Below are positions 7,704 to 16,064 of a stretch of 37,089 nt of DNA, in pieces. Source of the DNA: Dethiosulfovibrio peptidovorans (GTDB taxonomy: Bacteria; Synergistota; Synergistia; Synergistales; Dethiosulfovibrionaceae); assembly GCA_002748665.1 (NCBI GenBank), contig PDTB01000004.1:1-37089 (forward strand), read 5' to 3'. Both the position numbers and the translations under genes were made by a program. The notes under the pieces are model-generated. The model was not told the origin of the DNA and did not search any database. It saw nothing but the letters and a program-made list of their open reading frames with translations. The first letter of the stretch is position 1, and each line of letters begins with the position of its first letter.

Positions 7704-8218
7704 CCTGAGTGCTGCGTTTTTTCCTGTAGATTTGACCGAGGGGCTCGAGTCGTTCGTTCGAGAATAAGTCGTTGAGATTTATCCCTAACCTTTGGCGAAA
7801 TGTATCACGCTCTTTTTTGAGAAACGGGCCTGATGTTGTGCTCGCCTCTCTCTTGTCAAGGCGATGTGTTCTCGAACACTTTTGATGTTGGATTTTCTCA
7901 TCGTATCCTGAGAGTGATCGGTGAGCTTATCGTGTTGTCCATTTTTCAGCTTAGGTTAGTCTGGGTCAGGCTGCTGTAGATTTTCTTTCTCGAAGTAGGT
8001 CTCCTGCGGTGTTCGGTGTCCCCGTATGGTCTTGACAATGGGGTCCGTCATACCCATAGCGTTTACATGTTGGCAGAGAGCCACGTACACGAGCACGAGC
8101 CGGGCCGATGGTGATAGGTTTGTATCCTCAATGACGTCGACCGGTACACGGCAAAACCAAAATTTTTTAGATGGGCACAACCTATCACCCCCGAAAAAAT
8201 GGGTGGCCGGTGATACCC
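7704..8218. other. Gene-poor region holding a decayed HTH gene
   Basis: About 515 bp separate the M20 hydrolase from the tRNA-Val terminator. Apart from the HTH remnant at 7956-8180 I see no gene. There is no clear T-tract terminator after the hydrolase; a small CTCGA/TCGAG hairpin near 7743-7761 is the only candidate. Confidence 0.5.
7956..8180 (-). pseudogene. Truncated phage/plasmid-type helix-turn-helix protein remnant
   Basis: The 74-codon frame begins FWFCRVPVDVIEDTNLSPSA and continues RLVLVYVALCQHVN, then PIVKTIRGHRTPQET. This pattern resembles the N-terminal winged-helix region of replication-initiator and phage HTH proteins (an LS-x-x-A start, an alanine/leucine helix, then 'PS-x-x-TI'). 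The frame ends where a full protein would continue, and its TTG start follows GGGGGTGATAGG. It lies on the 3' side of tRNA-Val, a common place for integrated elements. Family assignment is from pattern only. Confidence 0.4.
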
Positions 8219-8265
8219 CAAAAAAATAGCAAGGGCATCAGCAATATGCTGGTGCCCTTGCTATT
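8219..8265 (-). terminator. Terminator of tRNA-Val
   Basis: A 19-bp stem (8225-8243 with 8247-8265, one wobble pair) closes on a 3-nt loop. On the minus strand it is followed by seven T (8220-8226). Confidence 0.9.
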
Positions 8266-8278
8266 ACTTGGTCGGTAT

Positions 8279-8353
8279 TGGTGGGCGACACTGGGATCGA
8301 ACCAGTGACCCCTTCCGTGTGAAGGAAGTGCTCTCCCGCTGAGCTAGCCGCCC
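8279..8353 (-). tRNA. tRNA-Val (anticodon CAC)
   Basis: On the minus strand the acceptor GGGCGGC pairs with GTCGCCC (one wobble), and the D arm reads GCTCAGCGGGAGAGC. The anticodon stem CTTCC/GGAAG carries loop TTCACAC with anticodon CAC. The T loop is TTCGATC and ACCA is encoded. It reads GUG codons. Confidence 0.96.
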
Positions 8354-8370
8354 TTGAGATAACGAGAAGA

Positions 8371-8399
8371 ATTATATATCCCAAAGGCTTAGAATGCAA
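8371..8399 (-). promoter_or_regulatory. Promoter of tRNA-Val
   Basis: On the minus strand TTGCAT and TATAAT are separated by 17 nt, with the -10 ending 17 nt before the tRNA 5' end. Confidence 0.88.
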
Positions 8400-8506
8400 G
8401 AGTGTTGTTCTCCTTCTTTGCATAAACATCTGTCTTTTCACAGGTAGTGTATCTTTGAAGAATGCTCAAATATGGCTAGTATTCAAGGTTGAAGGTCGAT
8501 TTTGCC

Positions 8507-8535
8507 TTCACAGGGTAAGTCTTCTGGCGTATACT
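8507..8535 (+). promoter_or_regulatory. Candidate promoter for the gene at 8606
   Basis: TTCACA and TATACT have a 17-nt spacer, about 70 bp before the start of the unknown gene preceding cstA. Confidence 0.6.
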
Positions 8536-8605
8536 ATTAGTGATGACGAGGTACTAACATAAACTTTTTTACGAAACTGAACGATTGGTGAGGAGGATGA
8601 GCTCG

Positions 8606-9058
8606 GTGGATCTATCTGCTTTAGCAGGTGCGACCGATGTCTGGGAATGTTGGCGTTTTCTCCCCTGGGCTGACGGCGATTTAGCTGGAGTGTATCGCCG
8701 GGCTACGTTCATCAAGGCAGGGCTCATGGGAGAGGTGGCTCGGTATTACGCTGACGATTACATCCTGTGGACCTATGGTGCAGACTCTCTGGCACGGGTT
8801 CGTCGGGAATGGGGTTCTATACCAGATGTGATGATTCAACGGCTGATCTTTGTGTCTCCAGAGGATAAGTTTGATAAAAAGGTTAAGGCTTTTGCTTTGG
8901 GTTTGCGAGGGTATCTGGAGACGTATCGCTATGCTCCCATGGGGCAGGGATATGCCAAGATACGCGATCTTACTCCCTTAATCGACAAGGCATGGGAGCT
9001 GGTTCAGTCAATGGATAGGGGAGGTGTTGAACAGGGGAATCATCCGTGCGTAGTGTAG
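8606..9058 (+). CDS. Hypothetical protein upstream of cstA
   Basis: I do not recognise this roughly 150-residue soluble protein. It is rich in Trp and Tyr near the N-terminus (DVWECWRFLPWADGDLAGVY), then mostly helical with several Arg/Asp pairs; no signal peptide or membrane span is seen. The start is uncertain. AGGAGG at 8591-8596 abuts the ATG at 8597 but lies 9 nt before the GTG at 8606, which I prefer. It ends 65 bp before cstA on the same strand with no terminator between, so the two may be co-transcribed. It is not the small YbdD-type protein that often accompanies CstA. Confidence 0.65.
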   Translation: MDLSALAGATDVWECWRFLPWADGDLAGVYRRATFIKAGLMGEVARYYADDYILWTYGADSLARVRREWGSIPDVMIQRLIFVSPEDKFDKKVKAFALGLRGYLETYRYAPMGQGYAKIRDLTPLIDKAWELVQSMDRGGVEQGNHPCVV

Positions 9059-9123
9059 TTGCGGGAGCACTTTTTTATTCTACGTAAGAATAAGAAGGGG
9101 ATCTTTGTCTGGGGGTGTGAAGA

Positions 9124-10758
9124 TTGACGTTTACTTTGATGTTCATCGTGTCTGCCGTTGTCTTCGTGGTCGGTTTTAAGGTATATGGCAAGTTTATGGC
9201 CGATATCTATCAACTGGACGACTCAAGGCAGACGCCGGCTCAATGCATGTTTGATGGTATTGATTACTGTCCGGCCCATCCGGCGGTCCTTTTGGGGCAT
9301 CATTTTGCCTCTATCGCTGGGGCAGGGCCAATAACCGGTCCCATTGTTGCGGCGTCTATGTTTGGATGGTTGCCCACGTTGCTGTGGTGCATCATCGGTT
9401 CCACATTCCTCGGTGGCCCTCATGATATGGGAGCCTTGGTCGCTTCGATGCGTCACGATGGTCGTTCCGTCGGGGAGGTCGTTGAGCGTTGGATTGGCCA
9501 TAAGGGAAAGATCCTGTTTCTGTGCTTCACCATCTTGGCCTTGATTCTGGTCGTGGCGGTTTTCCTGGTCCTCTCAGCCAAGACATTTGCTGCGGATCCG
9601 GTGGTGGCTTTTGTCGGGTGTCTATATATCGCGATGGCCGTGATCTCGGGGATGTTGATTTATAAGTTTCACGCTCCTTTATGGCTGGTAACGGTTATTA
9701 TGCTGGCTATCGTGGGCTTTGCCTGTGTCAAAAGCGCTGATAGTCAGACTATCATGACTCTTTTTAAGCTGTCCAATAACACTTGGAATTACATCCTGGC
9801 TCTGTATATTGTGGCAGCTTCGGTGCTCCCCGTCTGGCTTCTCCTTCAGCCTCGGGACTATCTGGCATCGTATTTCCTGTATTTTGCCGTCATCGTCGGA
9901 ATTGTCGGTATGTTATTCGGCAACAAGTTTGACAGCGGAGCTATCCCTATGATAAAGCAGGGTGTTTCATATTTCGGAACGGCAGGGAAACCGATGTGGC
10001 CCATGATGTTCGTCATCGTGGCTTGTGGGGCGATTTCGGGATTCCATTCTCTGGTTGGAAGCGGGACAACCTCCAAGCAGCTTCGCAGGGAGAGCGATGC
10101 TGTCGTGGTTGGATACGGCTCCATGCTCATGGAAGGGCTTGTGGCTTGTATTGCCATTGGAACTCTTATGGTTGCTGGCTCAATCGTAAAAGGCGGTCCG
10201 GTTGTCACCTTCTCTAAGGGGTTTGGTCAGTTCGCCTCCTTGGTGGGGATTGACCCGGTGTTAGGGACTCGTCTCGGGGCCATCGCCATCAACAGCTTTT
10301 TGTTGACCTCTTTGGATACTGCGACCCGTCTCGCCCGGTACCAGATTCAGGAGCTTTCGGGGATGAAGATCAACAAATACGTGGCCACAGTAGTGGCTGT
10401 AGTTGCGGCTCTGGCCTTGGTCATGGTCAAGACCACGGACGTTGCGGGCAATCCCATTCCGGCCTGGAAGGCCATTTGGCCTATCTTTGGTGCCTCTAAT
10501 CAGCTTGTGGCTGCTTTGGCCTTGTTGGCTATTGGTGTCTGGGTTATCAGGGGATTGAAAAAGAGTGGAAACTTCCTTATGGTTCCCTTCTGGTTCATGT
10601 TGGCTACCACGCTCTTTGCCTTGTTCATTCTGATCAAGGGCTGGATTGGCATGGCGCAGCCGAACTATCTCCTTGCTGGTGTAGCTTTGCTCCTGTTTGT
10701 TCTCGCCGTGTTCCTGGTCCTTGAGGCCCTTAAGGCCTTGAGAGTCAAGGTGGAGTAG
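9124..10758 (+). CDS. cstA: CstA-family carbon starvation/peptide transporter
   Basis: CstA proteins are multi-span inner membrane carriers linked to peptide or pyruvate uptake under carbon limitation. This 544-residue protein has the family's N-terminal block YGKFMADIYQLDDSRQTPAQ, a DYCPAHPAVLLGHHFASIAG motif and GAGPITGPI. Further hallmarks are FLGGPHDMGAL, GAISGFHSLVGSGTTSKQL and SLDTATRLARYQIQEL. About 15 or more hydrophobic spans run its length. The TTG start has GGGGGTG upstream; the ATG five codons later is an alternative. It is shorter than the E. coli-type protein of about 700 residues, matching the compact form. An amino acid- or peptide-using lifestyle fits. It is followed by a strong terminator. 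Confidence 0.92.
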   Translation: MTFTLMFIVSAVVFVVGFKVYGKFMADIYQLDDSRQTPAQCMFDGIDYCPAHPAVLLGHHFASIAGAGPITGPIVAASMFGWLPTLLWCIIGSTFLGGPHDMGALVASMRHDGRSVGEVVERWIGHKGKILFLCFTILALILVVAVFLVLSAKTFAADPVVAFVGCLYIAMAVISGMLIYKFHAPLWLVTVIMLAIVGFACVKSADSQTIMTLFKLSNNTWNYILALYIVAASVLPVWLLLQPRDYLASYFLYFAVIVGIVGMLFGNKFDSGAIPMIKQGVSYFGTAGKPMWPMMFVIVACGAISGFHSLVGSGTTSKQLRRESDAVVVGYGSMLMEGLVACIAIGTLMVAGSIVKGGPVVTFSKGFGQFASLVGIDPVLGTRLGAIAINSFLLTSLDTATRLARYQIQELSGMKINKYVATVVAVVAALALVMVKTTDVAGNPIPAWKAIWPIFGASNQLVAALALLAIGVWVIRGLKKSGNFLMVPFWFMLATTLFALFILIKGWIGMAQPNYLLAGVALLLFVLAVFLVLEALKALRVKVE

Positions 10759-10788
10759 CTCTCTGCAAGAGACTAAACATTTAAAGAC

Positions 10789-10821
10789 AAAAGCCGGCTC
10801 GAAACGCGAGCCGGCTTTTTT
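10789..10821 (+). terminator. Terminator of cstA
   Basis: A 13-bp perfect stem (AAAAGCCGGCTCG with CGAGCCGGCTTTT) with a 5-nt loop runs into six T. Confidence 0.93.
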
Positions 10822-11088
10822 GATCGTTTGAAATGAGGAGATCAGTTATGCTGTCTCTCCGTCTGATTGGTTCAACTTAGGTGCTTCCACAGCTTCTGCC
10901 CCGATTGAACGAACTTTCCAAAGAATTGATTGGGGCAACTGGATATCTCAAACATCGTCTAGAGCGAGGAACAGAGTCCCTAACTCTGCTAAGCAAAGCA
11001 TGCCGTAAAAAATTACAGAAGAAAAACGGCGGGAAAGAGCCTTTTCGAAAAAACGCCCTTCCCCACCGGGAGGAAAAAAGACAGAAAC

Positions 11089-12534
11089 TTACTCTCTCTT
11101 CTTCAATCTTACGTCAGGTTCAGAGGGGATACGGAAGAGGGGAATAAAGCGGTCCCAGCCGGTTACAGTGAGTACCAGCATGGACCCCACTGCCACGAAA
11201 GCGAGGAAGTTGAGCCGGATAATATCCATGGGGACGAAGTGATAAAGAGGATAAACTGCGTAGGCGATGCCGACGAAAAATACAACGTAGCAATGCCAGG
11301 GAATGAGCTGAGACCCAAGCACCCCGAAGGCATCTGAGAGTGTGGCATTGCGAAGCCGAAGGGTGTACAAATCCTCTTCGCTGCCCTCTACGTTCTCCTC
11401 GGTCATCTCTCGAATAATGGGACCGATGGTGACAATCTGAGCCATTTCATCCCCTAAAGCGGCGTTACCTATGAGGCACATGATACCGTTGCTGAAGATG
11501 AGTTGCCGCACATTGTGCACCATTTTGAGAACTCCTCGGGCGACGGGTTCAAAAGCTTTCATGAGACGCATTACCCCTCCAAAGGCTCCTACCCACATCA
11601 TCATTACGATAGACCAGCTTCCGGCATCGGAAAAGCCTGTATAGACCAGGTCGAGGAATTCTATTACCGAGATTACAGTGCCGGCTATCAGACCAAAGAT
11701 CAGAGCCGCCACAATTCCTGCCCCTAGACAGAGAAGGGTCGAAATTCCCGAGACTGCCATGACCAAAACTATGAGAAGAGGCACAATCATATAGAGAGGG
11801 ACCCCTGATCGTACCTGTTCCAAAAGGGTTACCGCAGATGCCCTTTTCTCCTCCAGGCTAGTCCAAACCTCCGGAGGAATGGCATCGATAGCTGCAGCAG
11901 CACTCCCCACTTCACTGCCCAATTCCATGCTGCTTCCTGCAAAATAGAAAATGCCTGCCGAAATAAAAAGACAGAGGAAGGACCATACTCCTTGATGACG
12001 CACTCGCTGAATGATTTCCACTCCCTGCATTCCCGAGCTCACCACCGTAGTGTCTGAAATAAGACCAATGTTGTCCCCAAAACAGGACCCTCCTGCCACG
12101 GCAGCAACCGTAAGAACGGGGCTTCCCCCTACAATGTGACTGAGCCAGAGAAAGACCGGGGCACAGGCTGCAAATGTTCCCCAGGAGGTACCCGTAGCGA
12201 TGGAGAGTACTGAGGTAGCAAAAAGTCCGACAATCGCTACTGTCTTTCCAGAAATGCCGAGCTTAAGAGACATGATAATGATAGAGGCCCCCACCCCGGT
12301 GGCCATAAAAGCCTCCGCAAGAGCATATGCGGCCATGAGTATGAAAAAAACGATGATGAAATGTTTCACATTATCTATGGCAGCATCAAAAATTTCTTTA
12401 AAAGAGAGTTTGTCGAGGATCATGGCCAAGGCTGCTGCGATAATTGTAGCGAGAGGCGCAGACAACAGAATGTCCATGCCACTCAACATAAGTCCTGCCA
12501 GAACTACAATAGGTGCCAACTTCAATAGTGCCAC
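11089..12534 (-). CDS. NhaC-family Na+/H+ antiporter
   Basis: This 481-residue membrane protein exchanges Na+ (or an organic cation/anion pair) for protons at the inner membrane. NhaC hallmarks are ATGTSWGTFAACAPVFLWLS in the first half, GSCFGDNIGLISDTTVVSSG, and a second inverted half with ALGDEMAQIVTIGP and NATLSDAFGVLGSQLIPWH. Spans are spread throughout, with one longer soluble loop near residues 205-245. The GTG start follows AAGGAGGGG by about 6 nt. Some NhaC relatives exchange malate for lactate or transport other solutes, so the exact ions are not certain. Confidence 0.88.
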   Translation of the reverse strand: MALLKLAPIVVLAGLMLSGMDILLSAPLATIIAAALAMILDKLSFKEIFDAAIDNVKHFIIVFFILMAAYALAEAFMATGVGASIIIMSLKLGISGKTVAIVGLFATSVLSIATGTSWGTFAACAPVFLWLSHIVGGSPVLTVAAVAGGSCFGDNIGLISDTTVVSSGMQGVEIIQRVRHQGVWSFLCLFISAGIFYFAGSSMELGSEVGSAAAAIDAIPPEVWTSLEEKRASAVTLLEQVRSGVPLYMIVPLLIVLVMAVSGISTLLCLGAGIVAALIFGLIAGTVISVIEFLDLVYTGFSDAGSWSIVMMMWVGAFGGVMRLMKAFEPVARGVLKMVHNVRQLIFSNGIMCLIGNAALGDEMAQIVTIGPIIREMTEENVEGSEEDLYTLRLRNATLSDAFGVLGSQLIPWHCYVVFFVGIAYAVYPLYHFVPMDIIRLNFLAFVAVGSMLVLTVTGWDRFIPLFRIPSEPDVRLKKRE

Positions 12535-12874
12535 AAAGACCCCTCCTTTAATTTATAAATTTATTATGTAGAGTTGCGCCACTTTCCAAAAATTTTTTTA
12601 GTTCTCGATTTTCTCCCTTTCGTCTCATCACCACCTTTTCCTCGGATTGTTCCTTCAGGTTTGCCTCTCTCTTGTACCTGTTCCGGTCCGCCAGACGCAT
12701 CGTGCTTTTCAGTTCATGCAGAAAAGCAACCACTCCCTGAGCAGAGCCCGATACAGCTCCCATTTACCACCATGAGGTTGCTGAAAAGCCTAAAAGCCTA
12801 AAAGCCTTTGTAAAATCAAGGCTAAATATACTAGACCTAGTTCTGTTTCATCAAATATGTTACCTCTCGCTCGT
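12535..12874. other. Intergenic region with a possible 71-codon ORF and a short tandem repeat
   Basis: A minus-strand frame at 12548-12763 could encode a charged, helical 71-residue protein ending 13 bp before the antiporter gene. Its ribosome site (GGTGG) is weak and I recognise no family, so I do not call it as a gene. Near 12784-12807 the 8-bp unit AAAAGCCT is repeated three times in tandem. Confidence 0.35.
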
Positions 12875-13627
12875 TCAGGGCAATCCAGCTGTCTCTCCTC
12901 CATCGATGGGAATTGCAGCCCCCGTGATGTACCGTCCCTCCGAAGAGGCAAGAAAGGCAAAAAGCCCCGCGATCTCTTCCGGTTCAGCATGGCGTTTCAT
13001 GGGGATTTTTTGATTTGTGGCCTCCAGCATTTCTGGAGTGTATTCTGCTTTCTGCATGGGGGTGAGCACATATCCCGGACAGACAGCGTTCACCCGGATA
13101 CTCGGGGCAAGCTCCAAAGCCATAGTTTTGCAGAGCAGAATCACTCCCGCTTTGGAAGCGTTATAATCCGTGTAGAAAGGGTGCCCCTCAGTACCGTTGG
13201 TTGAGGCGGTTATGAGGATGACTCCCTCTCTCTGGGGAAGCATATGTTTCGCTGCTTCCTGAGCACAGAGAAAAACACCGTCCAGGTTTATGCCCATAAC
13301 TCGTCGCCATTGCTCCCAGGAAATATCCGCAAAAGGGGACCGAACGCTGATTCCCGCATTCGCGACAAGTATATCCAGTTGTCCCGTTAGTTGTATTGCC
13401 TCCCGAAAGCCTTGTTCCACCTCTTCCGGTCGACTTACGTCCACTTTAAGAGCCCCCACAAAACCTGCAGGGTTACAAGCGGCCTCCTCTAAACCCGTAG
13501 GATCAATGTCAAAAATCACCACCTGAGCCCCCTCCCGGGCAAAGCGTTCTGCCGTGGCTAGGCCAATACCACTGGCACCGCCGGTAACCACGACACCTTT
13601 ATTCTGTAAATCTGGATATCGGATCAT
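12875..13627 (-). CDS. Short-chain dehydrogenase/reductase (SDR), NAD-type
   Basis: A classical 250-residue SDR. It has the glycine-rich TGGASGIG (15-22), an acidic residue after the second strand (Asp40) that favours NAD over NADP, and NAG at 90-92. The catalytic tetrad is Asn114, Ser142, Tyr155 and Lys159 (YNASK). The C-terminus, GRYITGAAIPIDGG, is typical of this family. Substrate is probably a secondary alcohol or sugar acid, not determinable here. The ATG at 13627 has AAGGAGGG 8 nt upstream. An open extension to 13942 has no ribosome site and crosses the operator, so it is not coding. A palindrome 93 bp upstream suggests control by a repressor. Confidence 0.9.
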   Translation of the reverse strand: MIRYPDLQNKGVVVTGGASGIGLATAERFAREGAQVVIFDIDPTGLEEAACNPAGFVGALKVDVSRPEEVEQGFREAIQLTGQLDILVANAGISVRSPFADISWEQWRRVMGINLDGVFLCAQEAAKHMLPQREGVILITASTNGTEGHPFYTDYNASKAGVILLCKTMALELAPSIRVNAVCPGYVLTPMQKAEYTPEMLEATNQKIPMKRHAEPEEIAGLFAFLASSEGRYITGAAIPIDGGETAGLP

Positions 13628-14226
13628 TGAAAAAGCCCTCCTTTTATTCTGCCCTGAGCGGAGGCACTCAAGGGACAATATGCTTCGAAAAAACTTCTCA
13701 GAAAAAGGAATCGCATTCAATGCATACAAGGTATGCATAAATATACATGGTTCTAGTGTACGGGGATAGGAAAAGAAAGTAAAGTGGCGCAGTCTGTTGA
13801 ATCGAAGCGTCTTTAGTATCGAGTTCCGTATCTCTCTTGTGCCACCGTGTCTGAAAGCGTACCCAAAGCGTGGATGATTTTTTCTTGGAGCACCTGAAAT
13901 ATAATCCGTGCAAGAGGGGCTGCAAAAAATTAGCCCAAGCATTTCTGTAAAAGATGGCGTACGTTATCGCCCCGGATACAGGTTCCTCTCAAAAGAGGTT
14001 ACCTTTTATACTGAGGAACTTGTAAGATGATTTCTTACCGCCAGAGAGAAGAGGCATACGCCCACAGCGCTCTTGGCAAACATCTCGATATCGTGGACTT
14101 TGGGAAAGTGTGGCTCTTCCTGTTCCAGGGGGCAACAGGAAATCCTCCAAGATATGGCCTAAAGGCGATATTTGCCGAAGCCATTTTACGATGGAGCCCC
14201 CAGAAGCTCCAGGATATGTCCTGACG
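13628..14226. other. Intergenic region, about 600 bp, between SDR and histidine phosphatase genes
   Basis: Apart from the 13720-13738 palindrome I see no supported gene. Short frames on both strands lack ribosome sites. No strong terminator follows the histidine phosphatase gene on the minus strand. Confidence 0.5.
13720..13738. promoter_or_regulatory. Perfect 19-bp palindrome, probable operator for the SDR gene
   Basis: ATGCATAC-AAG-GTATGCAT is an 8-bp perfect inverted repeat with a 3-nt centre, upstream of the SDR gene. Its dyad form (half sites with a GTAT/ATAC core) resembles operators of GntR/FadR-like or LacI-like repressors. No regulator gene is present in the window. A TATATT -10-like box lies just upstream on the minus strand. 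Confidence 0.55.
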
Positions 14227-14862
14227 TCAGTTCCACTCTGTTTCGTGGTTCTTGAGGTGCTCAACTCGGTTCAAAGCGACCAGGGAATAATATCCTTTCT
14301 TGCATATCATGATGGAGATGGAGGCCGTATCGAAATGGAGTCGCCAGAACCATGGCTCCTGTATGCCGATACAAGACGAGAGCAAAGGCTTCAAAACCGT
14401 TCTGTGGCTCACCAGGGCAATGGTTTCCCCGTGATGTTTTTTGACGAGAGAGTCCAGTTTTTTTCGGGATCTTTGCATTACAGCTGTAAGGGGTTCTATA
14501 CCGGGTGCCTGCAGTTTCTCTGGTGTGTTGAGCCAAATCTCCCAGAGCTCGGGGCTTTCTTGGGCGATCTCTTCTTTTTTTCGTCCTTCCCAGGAGCCCA
14601 GAGATACGTTGGTAATCTCATGGGCTTCCACGGGCGAAAGACCAATTTTGTCTCCGATGACCTGCGCGGTCTCTCGAGCCCGAAGAAGAGGGCTGGTATA
14701 GAGGTGTTCAATGCTCAGATGTGTAGCAGCTTCGGCAACTTCCTTTGCCTGTCTTTTACCACAGGCATTCAGGGGAAAGTCCCTGGCTCCTCTGAACAGC
14801 CCCTGTACATTCCCTGCACACTCTCCATGGCGAATCAGGACTACCGTTGTCGGTCGATTCAT
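14227..14862 (-). CDS. Histidine phosphatase family protein (phosphoglycerate mutase-like)
   Basis: This 211-residue protein has the phosphohistidine motif LIRHGEC with His12, TSPLLRARETA with the second phosphate-binding Arg near 61-63, and the second His in ALVSHRTVLKP (His153). Family members are cofactor-dependent mutases or broad phosphatases (CobC, PhoE type). The usual general-acid Glu in the E-x-x-x-G-x-W-E-G block appears to be Asn85 (NVSLGSWEG), with Glu82 just before it, so a phosphatase role with a shifted acid is possible. The ATG follows GGAGGAG by about 7 nt. It is divergent from hrcA across a 170-bp gap. Confidence 0.85.
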   Translation of the reverse strand: MNRPTTVVLIRHGECAGNVQGLFRGARDFPLNACGKRQAKEVAEAATHLSIEHLYTSPLLRARETAQVIGDKIGLSPVEAHEITNVSLGSWEGRKKEEIAQESPELWEIWLNTPEKLQAPGIEPLTAVMQRSRKKLDSLVKKHHGETIALVSHRTVLKPLLSSCIGIQEPWFWRLHFDTASISIMICKKGYYSLVALNRVEHLKNHETEWN

Positions 14863-14935
14863 GGGAAACTCCTCCTTTTTTCTCAGTCTACTCCTCAGGA
14901 AAGCTCCGACAAAATATTTTTATGTCTGACCAGTC

Positions 14936-14964
14936 TTGACAATTATCCGCAAGATTGGTACTCT
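14936..14964 (+). promoter_or_regulatory. Promoter of the hrcA-grpE-dnaK-dnaJ operon
   Basis: TTGACA (perfect -35) is followed after 17 nt by TACTCT, a weak -10. The CIRCE element starts 20 nt after the -10, so HrcA bound there would overlap the early transcribed region. Confidence 0.7.
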
Positions 14965-14984
14965 ACTATCTGTTGTTTTTGCGA

Positions 14985-15011
14985 TTAGCACTCACCGTAG
15001 AAGAGTGCTAG
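14985..15011. promoter_or_regulatory. CIRCE element (HrcA operator)
   Basis: TTAGCACTC-N9-GAGTGCTAG matches the CIRCE consensus at all but the last base. It lies 19 bp before the hrcA start. HrcA dimers bind CIRCE and repress; GroE chaperones usually keep HrcA active, and heat relieves repression. Confidence 0.96.
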
Positions 15012-15030
15012 TATCTATCGGGGGTATGGT

Positions 15031-16059
15031 ATGCTTACCGAGCGTCAGCTGGAAATTGTGCTGTCCGTTGTGTATGACTATATATCTACCGGAGAACCCG
15101 TCGGTTCGAGGACCGTTTCCAAAAAATACATCAAGGGATGCAGCGCCGCTACGGTCAGAAACGAGATGGCCGATTTGGATGAGATGGGGTATTTCTTTCA
15201 GCCCCATACGTCGGCGGGTCGAATTCCCACACCGTTGGCCTATAGAGTATATGTCAACTCCATCATGCATCGTCAAAGGGCGGCACCTCCAGGCTTGGAA
15301 TTATGGGTTCGGACCGTACGTAGTCAGAGGGCCGATGTTGAGTCGACTCTCTCCCAGATCTCTCGTCTCTTGGGAAAAGTGACCAGTTATCTGGGAGTAG
15401 CCGCTGTTACCACGACCGATGTTCAGCGTCTTCAGAAGGTCGATTTAGTTCGTCTTGAGGACGGTTCGATCCTGGTTTTGGTGGTGTTGGAAAACGGGGC
15501 TATCCGCCATCGTCGCATAGTTCTGGACGGTGAATTGCCTCAGGGAGTCCTGGACGATCTAGCGGCGACCGTGAATAACGGAGCTTCGGGTAAATCGTGG
15601 TCTCAGGTGAAAGAGGCTCTCTATGGCTATATCTCCGTGCAACTTGAGGAATACTGGGGGCTTTGTCGGGCAGCCATTGATCGTTTGGATGCTATGCTGG
15701 CCCAGGAGACGTGTCACCTGAGTACTGGAAGGGTAAGCCAGATTTTCAATGTGCCCGATTTCGCCGACATCGGTCGTATACAGACTCTTTTGGCCCTCGT
15801 GGAGGACGAGCCCACCTTGGCTGGGATGATTCGGGAGCGAGCGGAGGATGACGGTGTGACCGTCACCATTGGAACGGAGAACCCCCATCCATCCATGAAG
15901 GATTGTTCTGTGGTTGTGGCGTCAGCCAGTCAGGGATATCGGAGGTCGGTCGTTGGGCTTATCGGCCCGGTTCGGATGGATTACGAGCGCTCCATATCGG
16001 TGTTGGAGGCTGTTTTGGGTGGTCTGTATGGCGATGAAAATGACTGCGAGGAGGAATGA
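15031..16059 (+). CDS. hrcA: Heat-inducible transcription repressor HrcA
   Basis: This 342-residue protein has the HrcA N-terminal winged helix (RQLEIVLSVVYDYISTGEPV, then GSRTVSKKYIKGCSAATVRN and MADLDEMGYFFQPHTSAGRI). The GAF-like core and the C-terminal IGPVRMDYERSISVLEAV motif follow. It represses its own operon through the CIRCE site just upstream. The ATG has GGGGGT a few nt upstream. The gene end overlaps the grpE region, with the grpE ribosome site inside the last codons of hrcA. Confidence 0.97.
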   Translation: MLTERQLEIVLSVVYDYISTGEPVGSRTVSKKYIKGCSAATVRNEMADLDEMGYFFQPHTSAGRIPTPLAYRVYVNSIMHRQRAAPPGLELWVRTVRSQRADVESTLSQISRLLGKVTSYLGVAAVTTTDVQRLQKVDLVRLEDGSILVLVVLENGAIRHRRIVLDGELPQGVLDDLAATVNNGASGKSWSQVKEALYGYISVQLEEYWGLCRAAIDRLDAMLAQETCHLSTGRVSQIFNVPDFADIGRIQTLLALVEDEPTLAGMIRERAEDDGVTVTIGTENPHPSMKDCSVVVASASQGYRRSVVGLIGPVRMDYERSISVLEAVLGGLYGDENDCEEE

Positions 16060-16064
16060 CCCTC

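Noticed and set aside
13628-13942. N-terminal extension of the SDR protein
   Set aside because: An AAGGAGGG site fits the ATG at 13627, and the extension would translate through the palindromic operator.
14110-14988. Plus-strand open frame of 292 codons opposite the histidine phosphatase gene
   Set aside because: The minus strand encodes a clear phosphatase with catalytic motifs and a ribosome site; this frame has none and crosses the hrcA promoter.
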